Origin: Chlorella sorokiniana
Taxonomy: Eukaryota; Chlorophyta; Trebouxiophyceae; Chlorellales; Chlorellaceae
Direction of reading: 5' to 3'
DNA length: 64,000 bases
Assembly (NCBI GenBank): GCA_025917655.1
Contig: CP084617.1
Coordinates: forward strand, 1,364,001 to 1,428,000
The notes beneath the pieces were generated by a model. It did no database searches and was not told the DNA's origin. It worked only from the letters and a program-made list of their open reading frames with translations. The position numbers were made by a program, and so were the translations under genes. This document shows, in pieces, positions 46,520 to 57,087 of this stretch. Numbering within the stretch: position 1 is the stretch's first letter; each line of letters opens with the position of its first letter.

Positions 46520-47833
46520 TGTTGAGATGAAGGCGCTCAAGTAGGGCTGGAGGTTACAAGAGGAGGCTGCCCATGAGAAAAGCTGAAAGAAAAGGATGGA
46601 ATGGTAGCGAATGGGGCGAGAGGCCTATTAAGTAGGCCGCCAGGTAGAAAGTCAAAGCATGCACAGCCTATTTGGTGAGCCCGTAGTGAGCCCCTACACA
46701 GGGATTAGGTAAGCCTCTGGTGAGCCCACACACTAGGATTAGGTGAGCAATGGAAGCTTCTGGAAGGAAGTCCGTAGAAGCTTCGAGAGGGTTCGAGAAG
46801 CTTCTAGAAGCGGACGCACGAAGTGTGTAGAAGCTTCCGGAATGTTCTGGAAGTTTCTGGAAGCTTGTAGAAGAACGCACGGGGAAGCTTCTAGAACGTT
46901 CCAAAGAGGTCGCTAGATGAAAGGCAGGCAAGTAGCGGACTGGACAAGCTTATTTAACAATCTCCCACGCAGCCGATGCTTCGCCCGCCGTATGGTGACT
47001 TGTCTTCATACTCGGCCCTCGGGGTAGTCGCGGGTAGGCCAGTGATTATGGATGTTGAGATGTCCATCCCGAGTCCCTTGCTTCCGGATCGCTCTTCATG
47101 CGTGGGCACGATGTCGCTTAAGGTTGTAGTGCCGTTGCCAGGCCCAGTTGCCTTTGAACTCGAACAGCTTGTCCTTAAGGTCCATGTTTTGAGACTCCAG
47201 CTCATCAATCCGTTTGCGAAGTTCAATGAGCTGCTTGTTGTCCCGTCGCTTCAGTATGTACTGCTTGAGCTTGGAGTTTTCTTGCTGTATATCTGCCATG
47301 TCTTTGTCGCTCGTTGTATAGCTCTCTTGTTTTTGCTGCCAGGCTGCGTATGAGGTGCTGCTCCCTTTGTTCGTCCAAAGCTGGTCGTTTGGCTGGTGGC
47401 TGAGCGGCGGGGGCGTGCAAAGTCAGCGCTGCGTTTATTAGCTCCAGCTGTCGTTTGCTGAAAAGCCATTCAGCTGGTATGAGTGCTGGGTTTGTAGCAG
47501 CCGGGTTGGTGCCGACTCTGGGCACAGTCTGTGGATTGCGCTCGCCATAGTAGCGTGGTGGGTCATGTTTGGGTAGCTTGGACTTGGGCTTCATGACACA
47601 GATCTGGGTTCTGGTCACTTTGAAGAATGGAGGAAATGGTGTACGAAGTGGCGAGGTGCCTCCTTTTATGTGTTGAGATGAAGGCGCTCAAGTAGGGCTG
47701 GAGGTTACAAGAGGAGGCTGCCCATGAGAAAAGCTGAAAGAAAAGGATGGAATGGTTGCGAATGGGGGCGAGAGGCCTAATAAGTAGGCCGCCAGGTAGA
47801 AAGTAGTAGCGGACTGGACAAGCTTATTTAACA
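46520..47833 (-). mobile_element. Short LTR element with heat-shock-element LTR and a coiled-coil reading frame
   Basis: Two terminal repeats share their ends (on plus TGTTGAGATGAAGGCGCTCA and CAAGCTTATTTAACA): 46520-46960 (441 bp) and 47671-47833 (163 bp). On the minus strand a purine-rich GTGGGAGAT lies just before TGTTAAATAAGC at 46960, the usual copia polypurine-tract context, so the 3' LTR is 46520-46960. The 710-bp interior has no gag, protease, integrase or reverse transcriptase. It encodes on minus a basic segment (MTRTQICVMKPKSKLPKHDP) and then a strong heptad coiled coil (LIELRKRIDELESQNMDLKD). It could be a non-autonomous derivative of a copia element. No matching 5-bp target repeat was found. 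Looks incomplete. Confidence 0.6.
46752..46903. promoter_or_regulatory. Heat-shock-element arrays in the 441-bp LTR
   Basis: The HSE consensus is alternating GAA and TTC every five bases. From 46830 to 46872 nine such units follow in register, eight of them perfect. A second run at 46884-46901 has four perfect units, and three-unit HSEs occur at 46753-46765 and 46797-46809. The pattern is the one bound by heat shock factor trimers. Confidence 0.75.
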
Positions 47834-48367
47834 TTATGGCCTGGCCTGGAGAACTTTCTAGAGATCCACGTCATCATTCGAAGTTTCCAGAATGTTCGCC
47901 TCAGAAGTTTCTAGATGGATGAGTTCGAGGTCCAGAACTTTCTGGAAGTTTCTCGAAGTATCTAGAAATATCGCGAAAGAAGCTTCGGAAGCTTCTAGCT
48001 GGTTCTTCAGGCGGTGCTTGGAGATGATGCCCATCGCTTGTCGGCAGAATTCCAGCTTGCTGAGCGGTAGTGGCTTCGTTAATGCGTCGGCAACCATCTT
48101 GTCGGTTGACACGTAGTCGAAATTCACGTCCTTGCGGGTGACGCGCTCACGTGCGAAGTGATGGATGACGTCTATGTGCTTGGATCTCATTGTGAACACT
48201 GGATTCTTGAGCAACTTGATTGCGCTCTGATTGTCGGCCTTGATGTGGACGGTGTGTATCTCCATGCCCAGATTGCTCAATAGAGTTCTTAGCCAAAGCG
48301 CCTCCTTGATTGCGTAGGCTGCCGCCATGTACTCGGCTTCAGTTGTCGAGGCTGCAACTGTTGGCTG
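47834..48367 (-). mobile_element. 3' part of a second, diverged Ty1/copia element (RNase H end)
   Basis: On the minus strand, from the right edge down to about 47990, it encodes the RNase H C-terminal part: VAASTTEAEYMAAAYAIKEA, SKHIDVIHHFARERVTRKDV and MVADALTKPLPLSKLEFCRQ. It resembles the plus-strand copia but differs at many residues and has lower GC, so it is another family. The following 150 bases hold more heat-shock-element runs (47880-47897 and 47935-47967). The plus-strand copia at 48368 interrupts it. Broken. Confidence 0.8.
47880..47967. promoter_or_regulatory. Second heat-shock-element cluster
   Basis: GAA/TTC units at five-base steps: four perfect at 47880-47897, and six of seven at 47935-47967. 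It lies between the RNase H end of the diverged copia and the 163-bp terminal repeat. Confidence 0.65.
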
Positions 48368-48721
48368 TGTTGAGATGTGGCTGAGCCACATGTCCAGCCT
48401 GCACACCCGCAAAGACATCTCCCCAGCTGCCACGTGGCAGACGCCGCCGACGTGGACACCCTTTCGTCATGCATGAGCTTGACCCGCCTAATATGCTCAG
48501 ACACCCTTCGATTATGCTTTCCCACTTTATTCTAAGTTGATTGACCCCCATGCCATGCATTTCTGTGCACCTGAGCCCCGCCGTCATGCCACTACCACAA
48601 ACACTACCCCGCATATGCCGGAATAATGCCAATAGTAGCATTGTGCTGCTCCAGCCTATTTAGCGCCATTCTGCGCCCTCTTTCATACTCTTGCGCCCTT
48701 TGTAACTACCTCCATCCAACA
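48368..48721 (+). repeat. 5' LTR of copia copy 1
   Basis: 354 bp, TG...CA, matching 53776-54130 and 60100-60452. Confidence 0.9.
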
Positions 48722-48737
48722 GGTTATGGGCCCCAGC
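48722..48737 (+). promoter_or_regulatory. Primer binding site matching the initiator tRNA-Met anticodon arm
   Basis: GGTTATGGGCCCCAGC directly after the LTR. Its complement corresponds to the anticodon stem-loop of eukaryotic initiator tRNA-Met (GCTGGGCCCATAACC), with one extra C, not to the tRNA 3' end. Drosophila copia is known to prime from a half-molecule of this tRNA. Confidence 0.7.
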
Positions 48738-49688
48738 TCCCTCCTCTGCCCTTGAGTCCGGCACACGCTCTTGCCGTCACCCCAGACGCCTTTTCTCGCT
48801 GCCAGCGCCCGAGCACCACACGCGAGCACTTCCGCCTCGACCTCCGGACCGGCGCCTACAGACCGAAGCCTCTCAGACTAAGCCCGCCTTTGCTTGCGGC
48901 ATATTTCGCGCATAGCAGCGCCTTTTCGCTCGCACAGCGCCGCCTTTCGCTCGCACAGCCAGCGCCTTTTGCTGCGTAGCTGCCAGCCTGCAGCCGGCAG
49001 CATAATTCTGCTTTCCGGCAGCCTAAATCTGCTTTCGACAGCACCTGCTTGCAAAGAGACAGCTGCTTGAGCAGCTGTGTAGCAGCCGACAGCCAGTAAG
49101 CGAGTTGGGTCACTTGTGACCAGCTCGATACCCCGCCTCCCGCCAAGTTACTAAACTTCCACTTTGCCTCAACCCACTGCCGTAGCTCTACGCTGACACA
49201 ACCACTTAAGATAAGTTCAAGCAGCGCCCTAGCGCCTCCGTGCGCCGTTGCTCCGCCCCTCTGGCCCCTCTGTTATTGGCAGTGCCCCAGCGCCTAAGTG
49301 CGCCGCTGCCTTGCCCCCCCTGGGCACTCTCCTTTTGGCAGTGCCCTAGCGCCGTCGAGCGCCGCTGCCATCCACATCTGTCCTGCCCCCCCCCCTTTCC
49401 CGTCTATTCCTCCACTTCTGTTACATTTACTCAAAGGTGGTGCCTGGGCTGTGCTGTCCACGTGTGGCACGCAGCTCCCCCGTTCGGTGCCTGGCCTCGT
49501 GTGCCACGTACCGGCTACTTATTCTTAGGCACCGACCTTCCCCACCTTTCCGCCAGCCATCTCCGGCGGCACAATCTGCGGCACCCTTTGCCGCGGCACC
49601 TCCGAGCACGCACTAGCAGAGGCACAAGGTGCCTGCTAGCGGCCGCCAGCCGTCAACAGTCAGCAGTTTGCACACAAGCGTGGACAAC

Positions 49689-52600
49689 ATGGCGACCGAC
49701 GGCATGTCCATTGAGCGGCTGGACTGGGACAACTACCCAGCGTGGGCAGCAAACATGAAGTTCTTCCTCACCACCAAGAAGTGCTGGCACACCGTCGTCA
49801 GCACCGAGGCCCCGACCACTCCCGAGGACATCAAGGCAGACGAGCTCGCCCTCTCCTACATCGGCCTCCTCGTGAAGCCCCACCACCAGCCAACCATCTT
49901 GCGCTGCACCACCGCCAACCAAGCCTGGACCACTCTGCAAGGCATCTTCGCCGCCAAGTCCTTCGCACGCAAGCTCCAACTGCGCCGTGAGCTCAACTCC
50001 CTGAAGATGGCCTCCACCGAGACTGTCACCGCCTTCACCAACCGTGCCAAGGCCCCGCAAGACCAGCTCAACGCCGCCGGCCACAAGGTCGAAGACATCG
50101 ACGTGGCGTGCCAAGTCCTGGCTGGCCTGCCCTCCACCTTCGACACCGTCGTCACCGTCATCGAGACCACCACCGCCTCCGCCGGCACATTCACCGTGGA
50201 TGACATCCTTCCCCACCTGCTGCAAGCTGAGCAACGCCGCGCCAAGCCCGACGTCATCCGCAGCTCCGACTCAGCCCTGATGGCCTCCTTCCATCCTCGC
50301 CGCGACGACCGGCACTCCAACAGCAATGGCGCTCCCGCAACATCAACGGCATCAACCGCAGCAACGGCCCTCGTGGCAGTGGCCCCCGCAGCAGCAACCC
50401 CCGCATGCGGCCGCCCAACTTCAACGGTCCACCGCCCAGCTTTGGCCCACCACGCACCTTCGGCATCCGCGTCGACGAGCGCTCCTCCCGCGATGCCCGC
50501 GCCTACGCCGAAGGCACCTGCCTCTACTGCCACAAGCCTGGCCACTACGCCCATGAGTGCAACAAGAAGCGCCGCGACATGGAAGCCCGCCGCTTCAACC
50601 AACGCCCGCCGCCTTCCAACCGCAGCGTCAACGCCCAGTACAGCGCCATCGCCTTCACCGCCGCCACCACCTCCAACACCATCAGCGACAACTGGATCGT
50701 GGACACTGGAGCGAGCCGGCACATCACACCACACCAGCAACTCCTCACCAACCTGCGCCCGGCGCCGCAGCCCATCCGCATCACTTTCGGCAACGGCAGC
50801 GTCGGAGAGGCCACCCTCATCAGCGACGCGTACCTGCAGCCCAACCCAGACAACCTGATCAAGCTCACCGATGTGCTCTACATGCCCGACGCCGCCGACA
50901 ACCTCCTGTCCGTCAACCGAGCCACCCAGAAAGGCATCAGCTTCTCCTTTGACCGCACCGGCTACCAGATCTCCATGGGCAACCACATGATTGCCTACGG
51001 CTACACCGACGCCACCAGCAACACCTACCACCTGGCCAGCCGCTGCCTCGAGCCAGGCTCCGCCGCCTACGCCCTCACCATCGCCTACGCGCACGCGCCG
51101 ACACACCCAACCTGTGGCACCGCCGCCTCGGCCACCTCGGCTACGACAACCTGGCCAAGCTCACCACCATGGCCACCGGCATCAGCATCGACCCCTCCGA
51201 CTTCAAAGCCACCAGCGCAGACACCTGCGACGCCTGCACCCTGGGCAAGCAACATCGCCAACCGTTCAACGCCTCCACCTCCTTCAACCACAAGCCTCTG
51301 GAGCTGCTGCACACCGACCTCTGCGGTCCCATGCCAGTCCCCTCCCACGGTGGCAGCCTGTACTTCATGACCATCCTGGATGACTACACTGGCTACTCAC
51401 ATCGCTCCCTTGCGCCGCAAGTCTGACGCCGCTGACTTCCCGAAGACCACCATCAACCTGCTGGAGCGTCAAACCGGCCACACCGTCAAGCGCATCCGCT
51501 CTGACAACGGCGGCGAGTTCATCAACAACGACCTGGACACCTTCTACAAGTCCAAGGGCATTCAGTCAGAGACCACCGTCGCCTACACGCCCCAGCAGAA
51601 CGGCAAGGCCGAGCGCCTCAACCGCACCCTGCTGGACAAGGCGCGCCCCATGCTGGCCGAGTACAACCTGCCCAAGTTCTTATGGGCAGAAGCCATCGCC
51701 ACCGCCAACTACTTGCGCAACCGCTCTCCAACATCTGCCCAAGACGTCACCCCCTACGAGATGCTCCACGGCACCAAGCCTGACCTCTCCCACCTGCGCA
51801 TCTTTGGCGCCCGTGCCTACGCCCACATTCCAACAGCGCTTCGCTCCAAGCTCGATGCAGTCAGCGAGCCCGGCCGCTTCATTGGCTACCCGACCAACAC
51901 CAAGGGCTACAAGATCCTACTGGACAACGGCTCCATCGTCATCAGCCGCGATGTCACCTTCAATGAGACCAGCTCTAACCTGCCCAAGACCAGTTTGCCC
52001 AAGCCCAACCTGCCAGAAACCATCTCCCTCATCGACAACGATGACACCGGCGACACCGAGTCCGTGGGAGCACCAGCCGAGCCTGAAGACCCACCTTCTC
52101 CTCCCATCGCCCTGCGGCGCACCGAGCGTGCCGCTGCGCGCCGCCCAGCCAGCCAGTGGCAGGATGACGCATACCGCATCATAGCTCGAGCCACCGCCAA
52201 CGTCGCCACCACGACCACTGAGCCTACCACCCTGGAGGAAGCCCTGCAATCTCCCAACGCCGACCTTTGGCGCTCCGCCATGGACGAGGAGATCGCTTCC
52301 TTGGCCGCCAACAACACCTGGACCCTGCAGCCTACACCTCCTGGCATCAAGCCCATTCCACTCAAGTGGGTCTACAAGGAGAAGCGCGACGCCAACGGCA
52401 ACATCGAGCGCTACAAGGCCCGCCTCGTCGTCAAAGGCTTCCACCAACGCGAAGGCATCGACTACGACCAAGTGTTTGCTCCTGTCTCCAAGTACTCCAC
52501 CCTGCGCACCGTGTTGGCCATTGCTGCCGACCTGGACCTGGAGATCCACCAGCTCGACATCAAGACCGCCTTCCTCAACGGCAAGCTGGACGAAGACGTC

Positions 52601-53746
52601 TACATTCAGCAACCTCCTGGCTACCACAACGGCAACCACGACCAAGCCTGCAAGCTGAACAAGGCCCTCTATGGACTCAAGCAAGCTTCTCGAGCCTGGC
52701 ATCGCACCCTGAAGACCGAGATCGAGTCCATGGGCTTCACCGAGTCAGCTGCTGACCCAGGCCTCTTCATCAAGCCTTCCTCTCCACCAGTCTACCTGCT
52801 CATCTACGTCGACGACATTCTGGTCATCACCGCCGACACATCCATGCTGACCTCCATCAAGGACCAGATCGCCACCGCCTTCGACACCCGCGACCTGGGC
52901 CCAGCCTCCTTCTTCCTAGGCATCGACATCATGCGAGACCGTGCCGCCAAGACCATCAAGCTGACCCAGACCCGTCACACCACCGACCTGCTGTCCAAGT
53001 TCAGCATGGACAAGTCCAAGCCTTTCGACACACCCTCAAGCATCGCCTTCAAGCTCACCGCCGACGGCGACCCGCTGGACATCTCAGAGCACCCCTACTC
53101 CACACTCATCGGCTCCCTCATGTACCTGGCATCCTGCACCAGACCCGACATCGCCCAAGCCGTGGGAGCGCTGGCCCGCTACATGTCCAAGCCCACCACC
53201 TCCCACTGGACCACAGCCAAGCATGTGCTGCGCTACCTCGCTGGCACCCCTGACTACGGCATCGTCTTCAGCCCATCCAACTCTACCCTCGACGCCTACT
53301 GCGACGCCAACCATGCTGGCGACATCGACACCCGCCGCTCCACCACCGGCTACGTCTTCACCTTCAAGAACGGCGCCATCACCTGGAGCTCACGCCTGCA
53401 ACCCACCGTCGCCGCATCTACTACAGAAGCTGAGTACATGGCAGCCGCCTCCGCCGTCAAGGAAGCAACGTGGCTGCGCAAGCTCTTCGCTGACCTGGAC
53501 CTGCACATCGCCCGCATCGACATCAAGTCAGACAGCCAATCAGCCATTCACATGCTGAAGAATCCAGTCATCTCCCTTCGCTCCAAGCACATCGACATCA
53601 TCCACCACTTTGCACGCGAGCGCGTCATCCGTGGCGAAGTCAACTTCAGCTACATCCCCACCGATGCCATGGTTGCTGACATCCTGACCAAGCCCGTGCC
53701 CACCAACAAGTTCAAGTACTGCCGCGCAGCTATGGGCATCGCCTGA
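49689..53746 (+). pseudogene. gag-pol region of copia copy 1
   Basis: Encodes a UBN2-type gag, zinc knuckle, aspartic protease, integrase, reverse transcriptase and RNase H in the copia order. Codons end strongly in C or G. Most of pol is open; treated as a fossil because of about two or three breaks. Confidence 0.85.
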
Positions 53747-53775
53747 GTGCAGCGGCTGTGCAGCCTGCGTGGGAG

Positions 53776-54130
53776 TGTTGAGATGTGGCTGAGCCACATG
53801 TCCAGCCTGCACACCCGCGGCACATCTCCCCAGCTGCCACGTGGCGCAGACGCCGCTGACGTGGACACCCTTTCGTCATGCATGAGCTTGACCCGCCTAA
53901 TATGCTCAGACACCCTTCGATTATGCTTTCCCACTTTATTCTAAGTTGATTGACCCCCATGCCATGCATTTCTGTGCACCTGAGCCCCGCCGTCATGCCA
54001 CTACCACAAACACTACCCCGCATATGCCGGAATAATGCCAATAGTAGCATTGTGCTGCTCCAGCCTATTTAGCGCCATTCTGCGCCCTCTTTCATACTCT
54101 TGCGCCCTTTGTAACTACCTCCATCCAACA
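53776..54130 (+). repeat. 3' LTR of copia copy 1
   Basis: 355 bp; preceded by a short purine-rich GCGTGGGAG. Differs from the 5' LTR at only about five positions. Confidence 0.9.
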
Positions 54131-54367
54131 CCAAAGCTCACCTAATCCTGGTGTAGGGGCTCACCAGAGGCTTACCTAATCCTGGTGTAGGGGCTCACTA
54201 GGGGCTCACCAAATAGTGCTGTGCATGCTTTGACTTTCTACCTGGCGGCCTACTTAATAGGCCTCTCGCCCCCATTCGCAACCATTCCATCCTTTTCTTT
54301 CAGCTTTTCTCATGGGCAGCCTCCTCCTGTAACCTCCAGCCCTACTTGAGCGCCTTCCATCTCTACA
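54131..54367 (+). mobile_element. LTR fragment of the heat-shock-element family, inverted
   Basis: Reverse complement of the first part of the LTR at 46520: it ends GAGCGCCTTCCATCTCTACA at 54367 and carries the same block with CTTACCTAATCCTGGTGTAG duplicated. The heat-shock-element part is absent. Broken. Confidence 0.75.
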
Positions 54368-54584
54368 GGTGCCATCCAGCCGGCGCATGTTGTGCGTGGC
54401 CCGCGCCCAGTCCCGCTTGATGGCAGCCAGCACCGCTGCTACCGTGGCACCGCACACGCTGGCCGGCGAGATGGGCTGGCCCGCAAGAGTTCGCCGGCCG
54501 CGCATCTGCCACACTGATCCCGTCAATTTCCCGCACAACAAGGCGTGAGAGGAGGGGGAAGACCCGGGGCAGCCCAGGAAGAAG
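54368..54584 (-). other. Short unassigned repeat-derived segment
   Basis: Minus-strand open reading with VAAVLAAIKRDWARATHNMR. I do not recognise it; it is wedged between an LTR fragment and a LINE tail and is probably part of another element. Confidence 0.35.
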
Positions 54585-55479
54585 TTTTTTTTTTTTTTTT
54601 TTTTTTGAGGGGGGTGCTCTTACACTTGAGACGTGGGGGATCTCAAGAAGCGTAGGTAGGCCGAAGCCACGAAGCATCATGACCGATGAGGCAGCCAAAC
54701 AGCAGCGCGAACGCGCATGTGACAGCAAGATGGGGCATGCAGTCACGGGGTGGTACGCGGATTTTTTTTCTTTTTGTTTTGTGTGTGTGTGTGTGTTCGG
54801 TATGTCGCTGTGAAGGCAGATGAAACGCGAGATCCCGGCAACCGCCAGACTGGGGCAGGCAGCGGCACAACAGGGCAAGGCAAAGAACTGAAAGACCCGA
54901 GGCGAGGATGGAGCAACCCACCAGGGAAGAGACGCAAAGGCAACCAGGCCAAGACAAAAAACAGGGGGGCGACTTGGGACAGGGAGAAGGGGGCGTCCAG
55001 GAGGGGGCAGGCTAAGAAAAGGAGGGGAGCCATGGAAAGGGAAGGTGCAAGCCACTCAGAAAGGGGCGAGGAAATCGAGTGTGGAAGCGTCTTTGGAGGG
55101 AGCCATGGGAACAGGGATAAGTCAACGCAGGAGCCGAGCGCGGGGGAACCGTCAGCCAATGGATGCAAAGAGCAAGGACGGGGCAAGCCGAGGGCTGGCG
55201 GGCACACGACTACCGACAGCAAGGGCATGTACGCGCTCCGCAGGTGTGCTGCCGGCCCGCTAGGACCGGCGGCGCGGGTGCCGCAAGGCAAGCCGGGCGG
55301 GGGCGGCGGACCCCGCCGGCACGTTGCCACACACGGTGGCGAACGCCCATCACCCGCCGCGCCACTACACACGCACCTGCCGCCATCGCCGCTGCCGCTG
55401 CCGGCCGCCCAACTGCCGCCGCCGCAAGAATGGAAGGAGCCCCAGCAGCCGCGCATGTAAAGATGAACAGAAGTCAGGC

Positions 55480-55483
<4 letters not shown>
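54585..55483 (-). mobile_element. LINE 3' end with poly-A tail (copy B)
   Basis: Minus-strand A22 tail (54585-54606), TGTAA word at 54620-54624 (TTACA on plus), then a 3' UTR almost identical to copy C for about 870 bases. Its 5' side stops exactly where copy C's tail begins (55484), so it is 5'-truncated, which is usual for LINEs. Confidence 0.8.
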
Positions 55484-55516
<33 letters not shown>

Positions 55517-56630
55517 GGTGCTCTTACACTTGAGACGTGGGGGATCTCAAGAAGCGTAGGTAGGCCGAAGCCACGAAGCATCATGACCGATGAGGCAGCC
55601 AAACAGCAGCGCGAACGCGCATGTGACAGCAAGATGGGGCATGCAATCACGGGGGTGGTACGCAGATTTTTTTCTTTTTGTTTTGTGTGTGTATGTGTGT
55701 TCGGTATGTCGCTGTGAAAGCAGATGAAACGCGAGATCCCGGCAACCGCCAGACTGGGGCAGGCAGCGGCACAACAGGGCAAGGCAAAGAACTGAAAGAC
55801 CCGAGGCGAGGACGGAGCAACCCACCACGGAAGAGACGCAAAGGCAACCAGGCCAAGACAAAAAAAAAGGGGGGGGCGACTTGGGACGGGGAGAAGGGGG
55901 CGTCCGGGGAGGGGGCAGGCTAAGAAAAGGAGGGGAGCCATGGAAAGGGAAGGTGCAAGCCACTCAGAAAGGGGCGAGGAAATCGAGTGTGGAAGCGTCT
56001 TTGGAGGGAGCCATGGGAACAGGGACAAGGCAACGCAGAGCCGAGCGCTGGGGAACCGTCAGCCAATGGATGCAAAGAGCAAGGACGGGGCAAGCCGAGG
56101 GCTGGCGGGCACACGACTACCGACAGCAAGGGCATGTACGCGCTCCGCAGGTGTGCTGCCGGCCCGCTAGGACCGGCGGCGCGGGTGCCGCAAGGCAAGC
56201 CGGGCGGGGGCGGCGGGACCCCGCCGGCACGTTGTCACACACGGTGGCGAACGCCCATCACCCGCCGCGCCACTACACACGCACTAGCCGCCATCGCGCC
56301 GCTGCCGCTGCCGGCCGCCCAACCGCCGCCGCCCGCAAGAATGGAAGGAGCCCCAGCAGCGCGCATGTAAAGATGAACAGAAGTCAGGCTGTTTCGCATG
56401 GCCCAAAAGGGAGTGGAAGCAGCACGGTCGAGTATAAAAATAACAAGAAGGCCGCCGAGGCCGTGGGAAAGCGCCCGCAAAGAAGAGGAGGGCCCCAGCC
56501 AGAAAAGGGCAGGGCGGAGAGTTAACCGACGCCCGCGCGTGGTGCAGCCCGTGCCATTGCTGCCCGTGGCACAACCCCTTGCCCCTTTGCCTTCCCATGA
56601 GAGCTCTGGCCACACTCAACCCTTGCCCGC
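55484..56630 (-). mobile_element. LINE 3' end with poly-A tail (copy C)
   Basis: Minus-strand A28 tail (55484-55511) and TGTAA word (TTACA at 55524-55528). Shares its 3' UTR with copy B to about 56395 and then extends further. It lies head to tail with copy B. The coding part of this lineage is probably the reverse transcriptase region further right (57088-59480). Confidence 0.75.
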
Positions 56631-56639
56631 AAACAAACC

Positions 56640-57087
56640 ACCCATCCATTCGCAACCGAATGAGGTCAGCACTGCGCGCCCCAGTCCTTTGATGGGCCCT
56701 TCACCGCAGCGAGGTGCGAGCTGCCGTCCCCCCGCCTGAAACGGCGAGCCGCCGTGACAGGCTTTGAGCAGGTTGACATCCCGAAGGGGGATGTGACGCA
56801 TTAATGCCTGCCGTCGCCTTGGCACGATGTCGGTCCTCTTTGTGAGTGCTATCACTCCCATATTCAAGGCCGGTGATCCGCTGGAGCCTGGCAACTACTG
56901 GGGCATGATGTTATGTTACACGTGTTTAACGTCGCCTTCGGGACAATCACTGTCCCTCGCAGACGGGGCATAGGGCCCATGCAACTCAGACGCAAAACGG
57001 GCCCATCCCTGTTGCAGCCGAAGCCAACAGACAGGAACGGGCTGGCCCTCGAAACCGGGAACTCATCAGGCCGGCAGCGCACGGGAG
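56640..57087 (+). mobile_element. Inverted LINE fragment
   Basis: The plus strand reads AITPIFKAGDPLEPGNYWG near 56845-56905, the conserved start of a LINE reverse transcriptase. The preceding 110 bases (56700-56810) repeat, in the same orientation, the sequence at 59460-59560. Opposite in strand to the LINE around it, so it is a separate insertion or inversion. Confidence 0.6.

Larger units (their letters stand above)
48368..54130 (+). mobile_element. Ty1/copia LTR retrotransposon with both LTRs (copy 1)
   Basis: 5' LTR 48368-48721 and 3' LTR 53776-54130, both TGTTGAGATG ... CCATCCAACA, about 98-99 percent identical, so young. Primer site at 48722, then a leader of about 950 bases. Parts in order: gag from ATG 49689, zinc knuckle (CLYCHKPGHYAHEC) near 50518, protease (WIVDTGASRHIT) near 50693, integrase (LHTDLCGPM; RSDNGGEF; TPQQNGKAERLNR) 51300-51630, reverse transcriptase (WVYKEKRD; LLIYVDDILVI) 52370-53130 and RNase H (TVAASTTEAEYMAAAS) to 53746. 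The integrase-before-RT order defines copia. It is nearly whole, with about two or three breaks. It sits in a diverged minus-strand copia; flanking 5-mers (GGCTG and CCAAA) do not match, so ends have been rearranged. Confidence 0.92.

Noticed and set aside
49653-51106. Long minus-strand frames opposite copia gag
   Set aside because: Shadows of C-ending codons in gag on the other strand.
55520-56030. Minus-strand 184-codon open frame with many Pro and Leu
   Set aside because: It lies in the LINE 3' UTR and is repeated with changes in copies A and B; not a conserved protein.
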